From NCBI RefSeq assembly GCF_900103585.1, contig NZ_FNHV01000002.1, forward strand, positions 549,461 through 613,460: a DNA stretch of 64,000 bases, given 5' to 3'. The position numbers and the translations under genes were made by a program. Positions 32,902 to 40,543 of the stretch are shown here, one piece after another. The notes beneath the pieces are model-generated. The model was not told where the DNA came from, did no database searches, and saw nothing but the letters and a program-made list of their open reading frames with translations. The stretch is from Streptomyces sp. cf386 (GTDB lineage Bacteria > Actinomycetota > Actinomycetes > Streptomycetales > Streptomycetaceae). Numbering within the stretch: the first letter of the stretch is position 1; every line of letters begins with the position of its first letter.

Positions 32902-35130
32902 GTGGCCACGTTCCTCTACAAACTCGGCCGGCTCGCCTTCAGGCGACGGCATTTCGTCGCCCTCATATGGGTCGCACTGCTCACCCTCGCGGGCGTCGGC
33001 GCGGCCAGCGCCCCCAGCGCCGGATCCAGCTCCTTCTCCATCCCCGGCACCGAGGCGCAGAAGGCCTTCGACCTGCTGGACCAGCGCTTCCCGGGCGGCA
33101 GCGCGGACGGCGGGACCGCCCGGGTCGTCTTCAAGGCGCCGGACGGGGAGAAGATGACGGACGCCGCCAACAAGGCGACCGTCGAGAAGACCGTCAAGGA
33201 GCTGTCCGACGGCTCCGAGGTCGTCTCCGTCGCCGACCCCTACAAGGCGCACGCCGTCAGCAAGGACGGCACCATCGCCTACGCCTCCGTGCGCTACGAG
33301 GTCCCCGGCATGGAGTTGAAGGACGCCAGCAGGGATGCCCTGGAGGATGCCGGGCAGCAGGCGCGCGACGCCGGGCTGACCGTGGAGATCGGCGGTGACG
33401 CGCTCCAGACGACACCCGAGGCGGCCTCCTCCGAGATCATCGGCCTCGCGGTCGCCGCGGTGGTCCTCGTCATCACCTTCGGCTCGCTGATCGCGGCCGG
33501 TCTGCCGCTGCTCACGGCGCTGATCGGCGTCGGCATCGGCGTCTCGGTGATCACCGCGCTGGCCAACGCCCTCGACCTCGGCTCGACCACCTCCACCCTG
33601 GCCATGATGATCGGCCTCGCGGTCGGCATCGACTACGCCCTGTTCATCGTCTCCCGCTACCGCGCCGAACTCGCCGAGGGCCGCGACCGCGAGGAAGCGG
33701 CGGGCCGGGCCGCCGGCACCGCGGGCTCCGCGGTGGTCTTCGCCGGCCTCACGGTGGTGATCGCGCTGGTCGGACTCGCGGTCGTGAACGTCCCGATGCT
33801 GACGAAGATGGGTGTCGCCGCGGCGGGCACGGTCGTCATCGCGGTGCTGATCGCGCTGACCATGGTCCCGGCACTGCTCGGTTACGCGGGCCGGAAGGTC
33901 AGGCCGGCGGGCGAGAAGGGCAAGCGCTTCGGGGGGCGCAGGAAGAAGGCCGCCGGAGCCAATGAGGCGGCTTCCGACAAGCCGAACATGGGCACGCGCT
34001 GGGCGAGCTTCGTCGTACGCCGCCCCGTGGCCGTCCTCCTGCTCGGCGTCCTCGGCCTCGGTGCCGCGGCCCTCCCGGCGACCTCCCTCGAACTGGGTCT
34101 CCCCGATGACGGTTCGCAGCCGACGTCGACGACCCAGCGCCGGGCGTACGACACGCTCTCCGAGGGCTTCGGCCCCGGTTTCAACGGCCCGCTCGTCGTG
34201 GTCGTCGACGCGAAGTCGAGCGACGCCCCGAAGGGCGCGGTCACCCAGGTCTCCGACGAGATCAAGGGCCTCAAGGACGTCGTCACGGTGACCCCGGCGA
34301 CGTACAACAAGTCCGGCGACACGGCGACGATCACCGTGATCCCCGACTCCAAGCCGTCGTCGGTCTCGACCGAGGACCTGGTGCACTCCATCCGTGACGC
34401 GGGCACCGGGATCACGGCCGACACGGACGCGAAGGTGCTGGTCACCGGCACGACCGCGATGAACATCGACTTCTCGCAGAAGCTGAACGACGCGCTCGTC
34501 CCGTACCTGATCCTGGTGGTGGGCCTCGCCTTCCTCCTCCTGATCCTCGTCTTCCGCTCGATCCTCGTCCCGCTGAAGGCGGCCCTCGGCTTCCTGCTGA
34601 GCGTGCTGGCGGCGCTGGGTGCGGTGGTCGCGGTCTTCCAGTGGGGCTGGCTCGCCGACCTCTTCGGCGTCCAGGAGACCGGCCCGGTCATGTCGATGAT
34701 GCCGATCTTCATGGTCGGCGTGGTCTTCGGTCTTGCCATGGACTACGAGGTGTTCCTCGTGACGCGGATGCGTGAGGCGTACGTCCACGGAGAGCGGCCG
34801 ACCCAGGCCGTGGTGACCGGCTTCCGGCACAGCGCGCGGGTCGTCACGGCGGCGGCGATCATCATGATCGCGGTGTTCTCCGGCTTCATCGGCGCCAGCG
34901 AGTCGATGGTCAAGATGATCGGCTTCGGCCTCGCGATCGCGGTCCTCTTCGACGCGTTCGTCGTCCGCATGGCCATCGTCCCGGCCGTCCTGGCCCTCCT
35001 CGGCAAGAAGGCCTGGTGGCTGCCGAAGTGGCTGGACCGGGCTCTGCCGAACGTCGACGTGGAGGGCGAGGCCCTGCGCACGGAGACGGAGGCCGACACG
35101 GACGGGGAGCGGGAGCTGGCGCGCGTCTGA
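32902..35130 (+). CDS. MMPL-family (RND-like) exporter
   Basis: A 742-residue transporter with the MMPL layout: TM1 (about 17-37), a periplasmic loop, five TM segments, then a second loop and five more TM segments. The conserved blocks are GLAVGIDYALFIVSRYR and a second VGVVFGLAMDYEVFLVTRMRE, which carry the proton-relay Asp-Tyr pairs. AGLTVVIALVGL and FSGFIGASESMVKMIGFGLA also match. Such proteins export lipids or polyketide-type molecules in actinobacteria. GTG 32902 has GGGAG upstream. A TetR gene ahead of it, on the same strand, is the usual regulator pairing. Confidence 0.9.
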   Translation: MATFLYKLGRLAFRRRHFVALIWVALLTLAGVGAASAPSAGSSSFSIPGTEAQKAFDLLDQRFPGGSADGGTARVVFKAPDGEKMTDAANKATVEKTVKELSDGSEVVSVADPYKAHAVSKDGTIAYASVRYEVPGMELKDASRDALEDAGQQARDAGLTVEIGGDALQTTPEAASSEIIGLAVAAVVLVITFGSLIAAGLPLLTALIGVGIGVSVITALANALDLGSTTSTLAMMIGLAVGIDYALFIVSRYRAELAEGRDREEAAGRAAGTAGSAVVFAGLTVVIALVGLAVVNVPMLTKMGVAAAGTVVIAVLIALTMVPALLGYAGRKVRPAGEKGKRFGGRRKKAAGANEAASDKPNMGTRWASFVVRRPVAVLLLGVLGLGAAALPATSLELGLPDDGSQPTSTTQRRAYDTLSEGFGPGFNGPLVVVVDAKSSDAPKGAVTQVSDEIKGLKDVVTVTPATYNKSGDTATITVIPDSKPSSVSTEDLVHSIRDAGTGITADTDAKVLVTGTTAMNIDFSQKLNDALVPYLILVVGLAFLLLILVFRSILVPLKAALGFLLSVLAALGAVVAVFQWGWLADLFGVQETGPVMSMMPIFMVGVVFGLAMDYEVFLVTRMREAYVHGERPTQAVVTGFRHSARVVTAAAIIMIAVFSGFIGASESMVKMIGFGLAIAVLFDAFVVRMAIVPAVLALLGKKAWWLPKWLDRALPNVDVEGEALRTETEADTDGERELARV

Positions 35131-35185
35131 CGAGCCGCTTCTGAGACAGACCGGCCGGTGAGGGCTCCGTGGGGACGGGTTGCCT

Positions 35186-35602
35186 TCACCGGCCACGTTG
35201 GTGCTGAAGCTCGGCCCAGACCGTCTTGCGTGGATACGGCCCCGGTGCCGCGCCCCACCGGTCCGCGAGCGCGTCCACGAGCAGCAGGCCCCGGCCGGAC
35301 GGGACGACGCAGGGCAGACGGTCGGCGCGGGTGTCCGTGACCTCGATGCGGAGGGTGTCGGCGACGACGTAGAGGGTCACGCGGAAGTCGCGTCCGGGGA
35401 CGCGGCCGTGGGTGGAGGCGTTGATGGCCAGCTCGGCGACGATGTGCTCCGCGGGGTGCAACGGGAGCCCCCAGCTGCGGAGTTGTTCCGTGGCGAGGAG
35501 GCGGGCGAGGCGGGCGCCGCGGGGCGTGGGGGAGAGCAGCACGCTGAAGTTGCGGATGGTGTGGGTGAGTTCGTTTTCAGGGGCAGTCATCTCGCGGTTC
35601 AT
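35186..35602 (-). CDS. HATPase_c-type ATP-binding protein (anti-sigma-like)
   Basis: A 138-residue GHKL-type ATPase domain alone, as in RsbW/SpoIIAB-like proteins. HIVAELAINASTHG is the N-box, VTDTRADRLPCVV the G1-like region (weakly conserved: the usual DxGxG is DTRAD), and SGRGLLLVDALADRWG the G2 box. Streptomycetes have many such proteins; AbaA/WhiJ loci carry one next to a DUF5753-HTH and a DUF397 gene, exactly as here, though on the opposite strand. It probably binds a partner protein rather than acting as a kinase. ATG 35602 is assumed. Confidence 0.85.
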   Translation of the reverse strand: MNREMTAPENELTHTIRNFSVLLSPTPRGARLARLLATEQLRSWGLPLHPAEHIVAELAINASTHGRVPGRDFRVTLYVVADTLRIEVTDTRADRLPCVVPSGRGLLLVDALADRWGAAPGPYPRKTVWAELQHQRGR

Positions 35603-35742
35603 GTCACTCAGAGTGGCGTGATCGGTTTCCCTGGGTGAGTGATCGCAGCCGTGCGTAGCGAGACTGTCCCGGGTTTGTCTCGTGCTGTCTCGGCTGTCTC
35701 GGGGGTTGTACGGGTACGAGTGCGCGTCGGAGGTGGGTGACT

Positions 35743-36588
35743 GTGAACGACCAGGTGGATGAGGCCGGTTGGGATGTCGAGCCGGGGGACGAGATCGAGC
35801 CGTTGGTCCAGGCGGTGGGGCGGCTGCTGAAGGTGTGCCGGGAGGCGGCGGGGATGCGGGCGGCCGACTTCGCGGAGGTCATGGGCTACGGCGAGGACAT
35901 GATCCGCAAGATTGAGCGGGGGCAGCGGATTCCTCGACCGGAGTTCCTGGACAAGGCGGACGATGTCCTGAGGGCGCAAGGGCATCTCAAGGCGTTCAAG
36001 CGAGACATGGAGCTGGCTCGGTACCCGAAGAAGGTGCGGAGGCTCAAGGAGATGGAGGGCCGGGCGATTGAGATGCTGCTCTACGGCAACCACCACATCC
36101 ACGGCCTGTTGCAGACACCCGAGTACGCGACGGCGATGTTCGAGAACCGGCAACCTGCGCTTGCCCAGGACGTGGTGGAACGGGAGGTCGCCGCGCGCAT
36201 GGGTCGTAAGTCCGTCTTCGAGCAGGAGCCTGCCCCAGCGCTCTGTTTTATCCAGGAGCAGGTAACGCTAGAGCGGCCTCTCGGGGGCAAGATGGTGTTG
36301 CGTCGGCAGCTCGAACACCTCCTGGAAGTAGGGCAGTTGCGGAACGTCGCGCTCCAGGTCATGCCGACCGACCGAGAGGAGCACGCGGGAATGCACGGTC
36401 TGATCGAAGTGCTGAAGTTTCCTGACGGCACGGCGATCGGGCGTTCCGATGGGGCGTTCAATGGCCGCCCAGTCTCAAGCCCTCGCGATCTTCGGATCCT
36501 TGAGCTGCGCTATGGCATGATCCGGGCGCAGGCTCTCGCGCCGAGGGAGTCACAGGCCTTCATCGAGCAAGCGCTGGGGAGACTATGA
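35743..36588 (+). CDS. XRE-type HTH protein with DUF5753 (WhiJ/Scr1-like)
   Basis: A 281-residue protein. An HTH_31-type helix-turn-helix lies at about 28-60 (AADFAEVMGYGEDMIRKIERG). The DUF5753 domain (about 95-275) follows, with IEMLLYGNHHIHGLLQTPEYA and LRRQLEHLLEVGQLRNVALQVMP as its hallmarks. WhiJ and its many paralogues are developmental regulators in Streptomyces, and Scr1 of S. coelicolor affects antibiotic production. GTG 35743 fits GGAGG 9 nt upstream; GTG 35737 is closer than usual. The stop overlaps the DUF397 start by 4 bp. Confidence 0.9.
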   Translation: MNDQVDEAGWDVEPGDEIEPLVQAVGRLLKVCREAAGMRAADFAEVMGYGEDMIRKIERGQRIPRPEFLDKADDVLRAQGHLKAFKRDMELARYPKKVRRLKEMEGRAIEMLLYGNHHIHGLLQTPEYATAMFENRQPALAQDVVEREVAARMGRKSVFEQEPAPALCFIQEQVTLERPLGGKMVLRRQLEHLLEVGQLRNVALQVMPTDREEHAGMHGLIEVLKFPDGTAIGRSDGAFNGRPVSSPRDLRILELRYGMIRAQALAPRESQAFIEQALGRL

Positions 36589-36773
36589 GCGCCACGGAAC
36601 TCCACTGGTTCAAGAGCAGCTACAGCAGCGGTCCGGAACCCGGCGACTGCGTAGAGGTCGCCACCACCCCCGCCACCATCCACATCCGCGACTCCAAGAC
36701 CCCCGAGGCCCCCCACCTCACGGTCGCCCCGTCCACCTGGACTACCTTCCTCGGCGCGTTCCCCGCGCGCTGA
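36585..36773 (+). CDS. DUF397 protein (Scr2/BldB-paralogue type)
   Basis: A 62-residue DUF397 protein: LHWFKSSYSSGPEPGDCVEVA then IHIRDSKTPEAP and LTVAPSTWTTFLG. This matches the family WxKSSYS...CVEVA...VRDSK...L...W pattern closely. DUF397 proteins are partners of the DUF5753-HTH type and sometimes behave like toxin/antitoxin pairs. It is coupled to the upstream gene (ATGA). The last 32 bp overlap the 3' end of the converging methyltransferase gene. Confidence 0.92.
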   Translation: MSATELHWFKSSYSSGPEPGDCVEVATTPATIHIRDSKTPEAPHLTVAPSTWTTFLGAFPAR

Positions 36774-37536
36774 TCAAGGGAGGGGAGTTGACCACGAACC
36801 CCGGGTCCCTCAGCAGCGCGTAGAACCGCTGCAGTTCGGCCTCCGTCACGCCGTCCGCCCGTAGCCCCGCCTCCGTCTGCTGCGCGTTGACGCGGTGCAG
36901 GTCGATCCCCGGGGTGCCGCCCTGCCAGGACTCGGCGTATGTCGTCGCCGTGACGTCCTCCAGGCCCGCCCGCCGCATGGCGCCCAGCACCCGCCGGCCC
37001 CAGAGGGTGTCCGCACCGGCCTTCTCCAGTTGTGTGAGCAGGGCCGCCTGGACGTGGTCGAAGAGGGACTCGGACGCCTCGTCCGGGGTCGCGAGCACAG
37101 GCGACCAGTGGCAGTCGAACTCCTCCAGGACCAGGGTGCCGCCTGGGCGCAGCGCCGTGACGAGCCGGTCGAGGACCTCGAGCCGTTCCGGCAGGTGGAT
37201 CAGGACCAGCCGGGCGTGGATCAGGTCGTAGCCGTCGCCTGGGAGCGGGTCGTTGACGATGTCGTGGTGGAGAAGGCGGACCTGGGGCGAGTGCGGGCGG
37301 GACTCGGCCCAGCGGGGGTCGATGTCGGTGACGGTGACCTCGCCGTCGGGGCCGGTTCTGTCGGCCAGCCAGTCGCCCAACGAGCCGCCCCCACCGCCGA
37401 CTTCGAGACAGCGCCAGCCGGGCGCCAGGCCGGTCAGTTCGAGCTGGCGGCGGGAGACGTGGTCGTAGCAGGACTCCAGGACGGCGAAGCGGTCCGGCGT
37501 GCGGGCGTCTGTGTTGTCGAAGAGATATCGGGGCAT
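36742..37536 (-). CDS. SAM-dependent methyltransferase
   Basis: A 264-residue class I methyltransferase. Motif I is CLEVGGGGGSLGDWLA, the acid after beta2 is in VTDIDPRW, and YDLIHARLVLIHLPER plus ALRPGGTLVLEEFD are motifs II and III. The C-terminal half has no recognised substrate domain. Such proteins methylate small molecules or lipids. ATG 37536 gives MPRYLFDNTDART. It converges on and overlaps the DUF397 gene by 32 bp, an overlap common for unrelated convergent genes in this genome. Confidence 0.87.
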   Translation of the reverse strand: MPRYLFDNTDARTPDRFAVLESCYDHVSRRQLELTGLAPGWRCLEVGGGGGSLGDWLADRTGPDGEVTVTDIDPRWAESRPHSPQVRLLHHDIVNDPLPGDGYDLIHARLVLIHLPERLEVLDRLVTALRPGGTLVLEEFDCHWSPVLATPDEASESLFDHVQAALLTQLEKAGADTLWGRRVLGAMRRAGLEDVTATTYAESWQGGTPGIDLHRVNAQQTEAGLRADGVTEAELQRFYALLRDPGFVVNSPPLISARGTRRGR

Positions 37537-37688
37537 ATCGCCATCTTCGGGGGAGTGTGGGAGGCGCGCGAGCAGGAAGCCCCGGGGTGTTGTGGACGAG
37601 GCGCGTTTGAACGTGTTCAAATTGTGGCGCACGGAGGACCGTGCAGAGGCTGCCGTCTTCTCGCGGCAGGTGCCGCGGGGAGGAAGTC

Positions 37689-37862
37689 TTGGGGTCGGGT
37701 GCGGGCGTCATCGTCCTGGCGGTGTTCTTCTTGTACGTGCTCGTCATGGGGCCGTTCTGCGTCCTCATCGGCTCGCGAACGTCTTCGGGGATGGGCTGGC
37801 TGATGTCGGTTCCCTTGATCTTTCTGCCCCTCGCCTGGTTGGTCGGCCTGGCAATTCCCTGA
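37689..37862 (+). CDS. Two-TM small membrane protein (57 aa)
   Basis: A 57-residue hydrophobic protein with two predicted TM helices (GVIVLAVFFLYVLVMGPFCVL and LMSVPLIFLPLAWLVGLAI, the first of about 19 residues in the membrane) joined by a polar loop (GSRTSSGMGW). Unknown family. TTG 37689 is suggested by GAGGAAG just upstream; a longer reading back to 37641 adds a hydrophilic stretch without RBS. It is a plausible but unproven gene, standing between a methyltransferase and ybaK. Confidence 0.5.
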   Translation: MGSGAGVIVLAVFFLYVLVMGPFCVLIGSRTSSGMGWLMSVPLIFLPLAWLVGLAIP

Positions 37863-37944
37863 GCAGAGTTCCTGGCCCGAACACCGATGGCTGTCCCCGG
37901 GTAATCGGTCGCATGGCCCATGCACGCACCGCTAGCGTGCCCCC

Positions 37945-38433
37945 ATGACGACAGCCGCCCACCCCCTTTTCGCCGAAGCCCTGAGTGAGCTCGGGCTGGC
38001 CGACCTCCACGCCCGGATCGTCCGCTTCCCGGACGCCACCCGTACCGCCGCCGAGGCCGCAGCGGCCATCGGGTGCGAACTCAGCCAGATCTGCAAGTCG
38101 CTGATCTTCGCGGCGGACGGGGTGCCGGTGCTGGTCCTGATGGACGGGGCGTCGCGGGTCGACGTCGAGCTGGTGCGGAAGGAGCTCGGCGTGGAGAAGG
38201 TCACGCGGGCCAAGGCGGACGTCGTGCGGGAGACGACGGGGTACGCCATCGGCGGCGTCCCGCCCTTCGGGCACCGGACGAAGACGCGCGTGCTCGCCGA
38301 TCGGTCGCTGCTGGAGCACGAGGTCGTGTGGGCCGCCGCCGGGAACCCGCACGCGGTCTTCCCGATGGGGCCCAAGGACCTTGTCGCCCATGCCGGTGCC
38401 ACCCTGGTGGACGTGCGCGAGCAGACTTCGTGA
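37945..38433 (+). CDS. ybaK: YbaK/EbsC aminoacyl-tRNA deacylase
   Basis: A 162-residue editing enzyme of the YbaK/ProX class, which removes misplaced amino acids from tRNA-Pro or tRNA-Cys. IGCELSQICKSLIFAADG contains the catalytic Lys region (ICKSLIF), with GYAIGGVPPFGH and VWAAAGNPHAVFPM as the other conserved blocks. ATG 37945. The stop overlaps the EamA start by 4 bp (GTGA), so the pair is co-translated; the link between a deacylase and a permease is unclear. Confidence 0.92.
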   Translation: MTTAAHPLFAEALSELGLADLHARIVRFPDATRTAAEAAAAIGCELSQICKSLIFAADGVPVLVLMDGASRVDVELVRKELGVEKVTRAKADVVRETTGYAIGGVPPFGHRTKTRVLADRSLLEHEVVWAAAGNPHAVFPMGPKDLVAHAGATLVDVREQTS

Positions 38434-39275
38434 CTCCGCTGGTCACCGCCGCTGTCCTGTTGGCGGCCGTCACGCACGCCAGTTGGAACGCCATCGCGCA
38501 CAAGATCACCGACAAGCTGGTGGGGTTCACGCTCATCTCGGGCGGCGGGGTGCTGATCGGGCTGGCGCTGATGCCCTTCGGGGCGTTCCCGGCGGCCGGG
38601 GCCTGGCCGTATCTGCTCGCCTCGGCCGTCGTGCACATCGTGTACTTCGCGCTGCTGATGAAGTCCTTCCGGCTGGGCGACTTCGGGCAGGCCTATCCGA
38701 TCGCGCGCGGCACCGCCCCGCTCGTGGTCGCCCTGTTCGCCGCCGTGTTCGCGCACGAGGTGCCGGACGGCTGGGCGGCGGCCGGGATTGTCGTCTCCTG
38801 TGCGGGACTCGTCGGCGTCGCCCTGTGGGGCCTGCGCGGGCACCGGCCCAACTGGGCCGCGATAGGCGCCGCGTTGACGACCGGGCTGAGCATCGCGGCG
38901 TACACCGTGATCGACGGGCTGGGCGTACGCGCCTCCGGGTCCTCGCTCGGCTATATCGCCTGGCTGATGGCCGTCGAGGGGCTCGCCATCCCCGCGTACG
39001 CCGTGTGGCGCTGGCGCGGGCGGACCGTCGCCGTGCTACGGCCGTTCGCCGCGCTGGGGCTGCTCGGTGCCGCGCTGTCCGTGACCGCGTACGCGCTGGT
39101 CCTGTGGGCGCAGACGAAGGCGGAACTGGCGCCCATCGCCGCGCTGCGGGAGTCCTCGATCATCGTGGGCGCCGCCATCGGGGCCGTGTTCTTCAAGGAG
39201 CGGTTCGGGCGGGCCCGGATCGCGGCGGCGGCGCTGCTGGTGGTGGGCATCGGGATGATGTTGCACGCGAGTTAG
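38430..39275 (+). CDS. EamA/DMT-family permease
   Basis: A 281-residue ten-TM transporter of the EamA (DMT) family. Two EamA repeats are visible, each ending in a hallmark block: PIARGTAPLVVALFAAVFAHE in the first and ALRESSIIVGAAIGAVFFKERF in the second, the latter diagnostic. Substrates are often amino acids, nucleotide sugars or drugs. GTG 38430 overlaps the ybaK stop (TGA). A perfect hairpin starts 4 bp after its stop. Confidence 0.87.
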   Translation: MTPLVTAAVLLAAVTHASWNAIAHKITDKLVGFTLISGGGVLIGLALMPFGAFPAAGAWPYLLASAVVHIVYFALLMKSFRLGDFGQAYPIARGTAPLVVALFAAVFAHEVPDGWAAAGIVVSCAGLVGVALWGLRGHRPNWAAIGAALTTGLSIAAYTVIDGLGVRASGSSLGYIAWLMAVEGLAIPAYAVWRWRGRTVAVLRPFAALGLLGAALSVTAYALVLWAQTKAELAPIAALRESSIIVGAAIGAVFFKERFGRARIAAAALLVVGIGMMLHAS

Positions 39276-39278
39276 GCC

Positions 39279-39305
39279 GAAGCCCCGGCCGTCGGCCGGG
39301 GCTTC
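39279..39305 (+). terminator. Terminator after the EamA gene
   Basis: GAAGCCCCGGCC and GGCCGGGGCTTC (12 bp, perfect) with a 3-nt GTC loop, starting 4 bp past the stop codon. It lies 15 bp from the stop of the converging gene and may act in both directions. Confidence 0.85.
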
Positions 39306-39319
39306 CCGCCGTCAGACGG

Positions 39320-39616
39320 TCACTTGCTGAACGCGGCGTTGTTGCAGCCCATCGTCGAGCCGAGGTGGGTGCTCTGGCTGCCCTCGGAGCCCTCGCCGTT
39401 GAGGGCGCCGCCCAGCAGGCCGTTGAGCAGCCCGACCGTGCCGAGGATGTCGATGTTCAGGTCGTGGGACTTACACGAGCTGCTCTGCTGGACCTTGACG
39501 TCGGTGCCGCCTCGGTGGCCGTGGCCGTGGCCGTCGGCGTGGGCGGTGCCGGCGCCGACGAGCGCCACGCTGCTGAGGGCGGCGATCAGGACGGCGGCCT
39601 TGCGAAGCTTCTGCAT
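39320..39616 (-). CDS. Small secreted protein with two Cys
   Basis: A 98-residue precursor. The N-terminus MQKLRKAAVLIAALSSVALV is a classic signal peptide, ending near VGAGTAHA. The mature part (about 70 residues) begins with Gly/His-rich DGHGHGHRGG, then a hydrophobic centre, DILGTVGLLNGLLGGALNGE, with Cys residues on either side (SSCKSHD and MGCNN), which may form one disulfide. This resembles small surface-active or chaplin-like proteins but lacks the chaplin signature. ATG 39616 has GGAG 5 nt upstream. Function unknown; secretion is the only firm inference. Confidence 0.7.
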   Translation of the reverse strand: MQKLRKAAVLIAALSSVALVGAGTAHADGHGHGHRGGTDVKVQQSSSCKSHDLNIDILGTVGLLNGLLGGALNGEGSEGSQSTHLGSTMGCNNAAFSK

Positions 39617-39722
39617 GTCATCTCCGGTGGAGTGAGGTGGATGCAAGTGGATGCACTGCGTGAAGGGACGACTCTTCGCACCGGGTGCGCACAGGGCGCG
39701 TACGGGGTTTGTGCAGGGGCGA

Positions 39723-39740
39723 TCCCTTACGATTAAGGGA
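39723..39740. promoter_or_regulatory. TCCCTTA-CGAT-TAAGGGA palindrome
   Basis: A perfect 7+4+7 inverted repeat in an AT-rich patch, 107 bp upstream of the small secreted protein gene and 24 bp past the methyltransferase stop. It is either an operator or a weak terminator hairpin. Confidence 0.4.
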
Positions 39741-39763
39741 GATTAAGTAAGAAATGCCCCAAA

Positions 39764-40507
39764 TCATCCTGCGGCGCGCCGAGTTTCGCGATCTTGCACC
39801 GGCTTGGCCACACGGAACGCGAACTGTCCGCAGTACGTCAGCTTCCGCAGGTTCACCAGGGCCGTCCTGCGGCGGCGGCCGTTCTGCGCCGCCCACTCGT
39901 CGATCTCCGAGTTGAGCGGGGACTGCTCGTCCCAGTACCGGCTGTACTCGGGCGGTCGGCCGAGATAGCTGCGCATGATCAGCGCCACCCCGTCGAGCGA
40001 GGGCCGGATCTCCTGCAGCGCGAGCCCCGCCTCCTCGACCAGGACCCGGAAGCCGTACGGGGTGTAGTTCCACAGGCTGAAGGAGTGGTACGGCTCGAAC
40101 TGGGACGTCGATCCGATGAACACACCGCCCGGCTCCAGCACCCGGGCGATCTCCGCGAGCAGTTCGCGTGGGCGGGCGACGTGTTCGAAGACCTGGTGGG
40201 AGTAGATGAGGGGCAGCGAGTCCGTGCCGAGGGGGAGGTGGACGCCGTCGTAGTGCACCACCGGGTCGCCGCCCGGGGTGTGTTGGCCGGCCTCGGGCGA
40301 GTCACCGATGTCGACCCCGATCCAGCGCACCTGAGGGTCGTGCCGGCGGAAGAGCCCGGCGGACGTGCCGCGGCCGCACCCCAGGTCGACGACCAGCCCG
40401 GGTGCGCCGGAGGCGCCCATCACCTCGTCGACGTAGTACCGCGAGGTGACCTGACGGGCGTGGTCGTCGGGGATGCAGTCGCGCATGAGATCCCAGAGGG
40501 TCGCCAT
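39764..40507 (-). CDS. Class I SAM-dependent methyltransferase
   Basis: A 247-residue methyltransferase. Motif I is GLVVDLGCGRGTSAGLF, the acid IGVDIGDSPE, then LPLIYSHQVFEHVARP and RVLEPGGVFIGSTSQ. The pattern is of the glycosyl- or lipid-modifying type rather than rRNA. ATG 40507. It is 36 bp downstream of the metallophosphoesterase gene on the same strand, so the two probably form an operon. Confidence 0.87.
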   Translation of the reverse strand: MATLWDLMRDCIPDDHARQVTSRYYVDEVMGASGAPGLVVDLGCGRGTSAGLFRRHDPQVRWIGVDIGDSPEAGQHTPGGDPVVHYDGVHLPLGTDSLPLIYSHQVFEHVARPRELLAEIARVLEPGGVFIGSTSQFEPYHSFSLWNYTPYGFRVLVEEAGLALQEIRPSLDGVALIMRSYLGRPPEYSRYWDEQSPLNSEIDEWAAQNGRRRRTALVNLRKLTYCGQFAFRVAKPVQDRETRRAAG

Positions 40508-40543
40508 GCTCCGACGCTACGGACACTCCCTGCCGGCTGCTAT

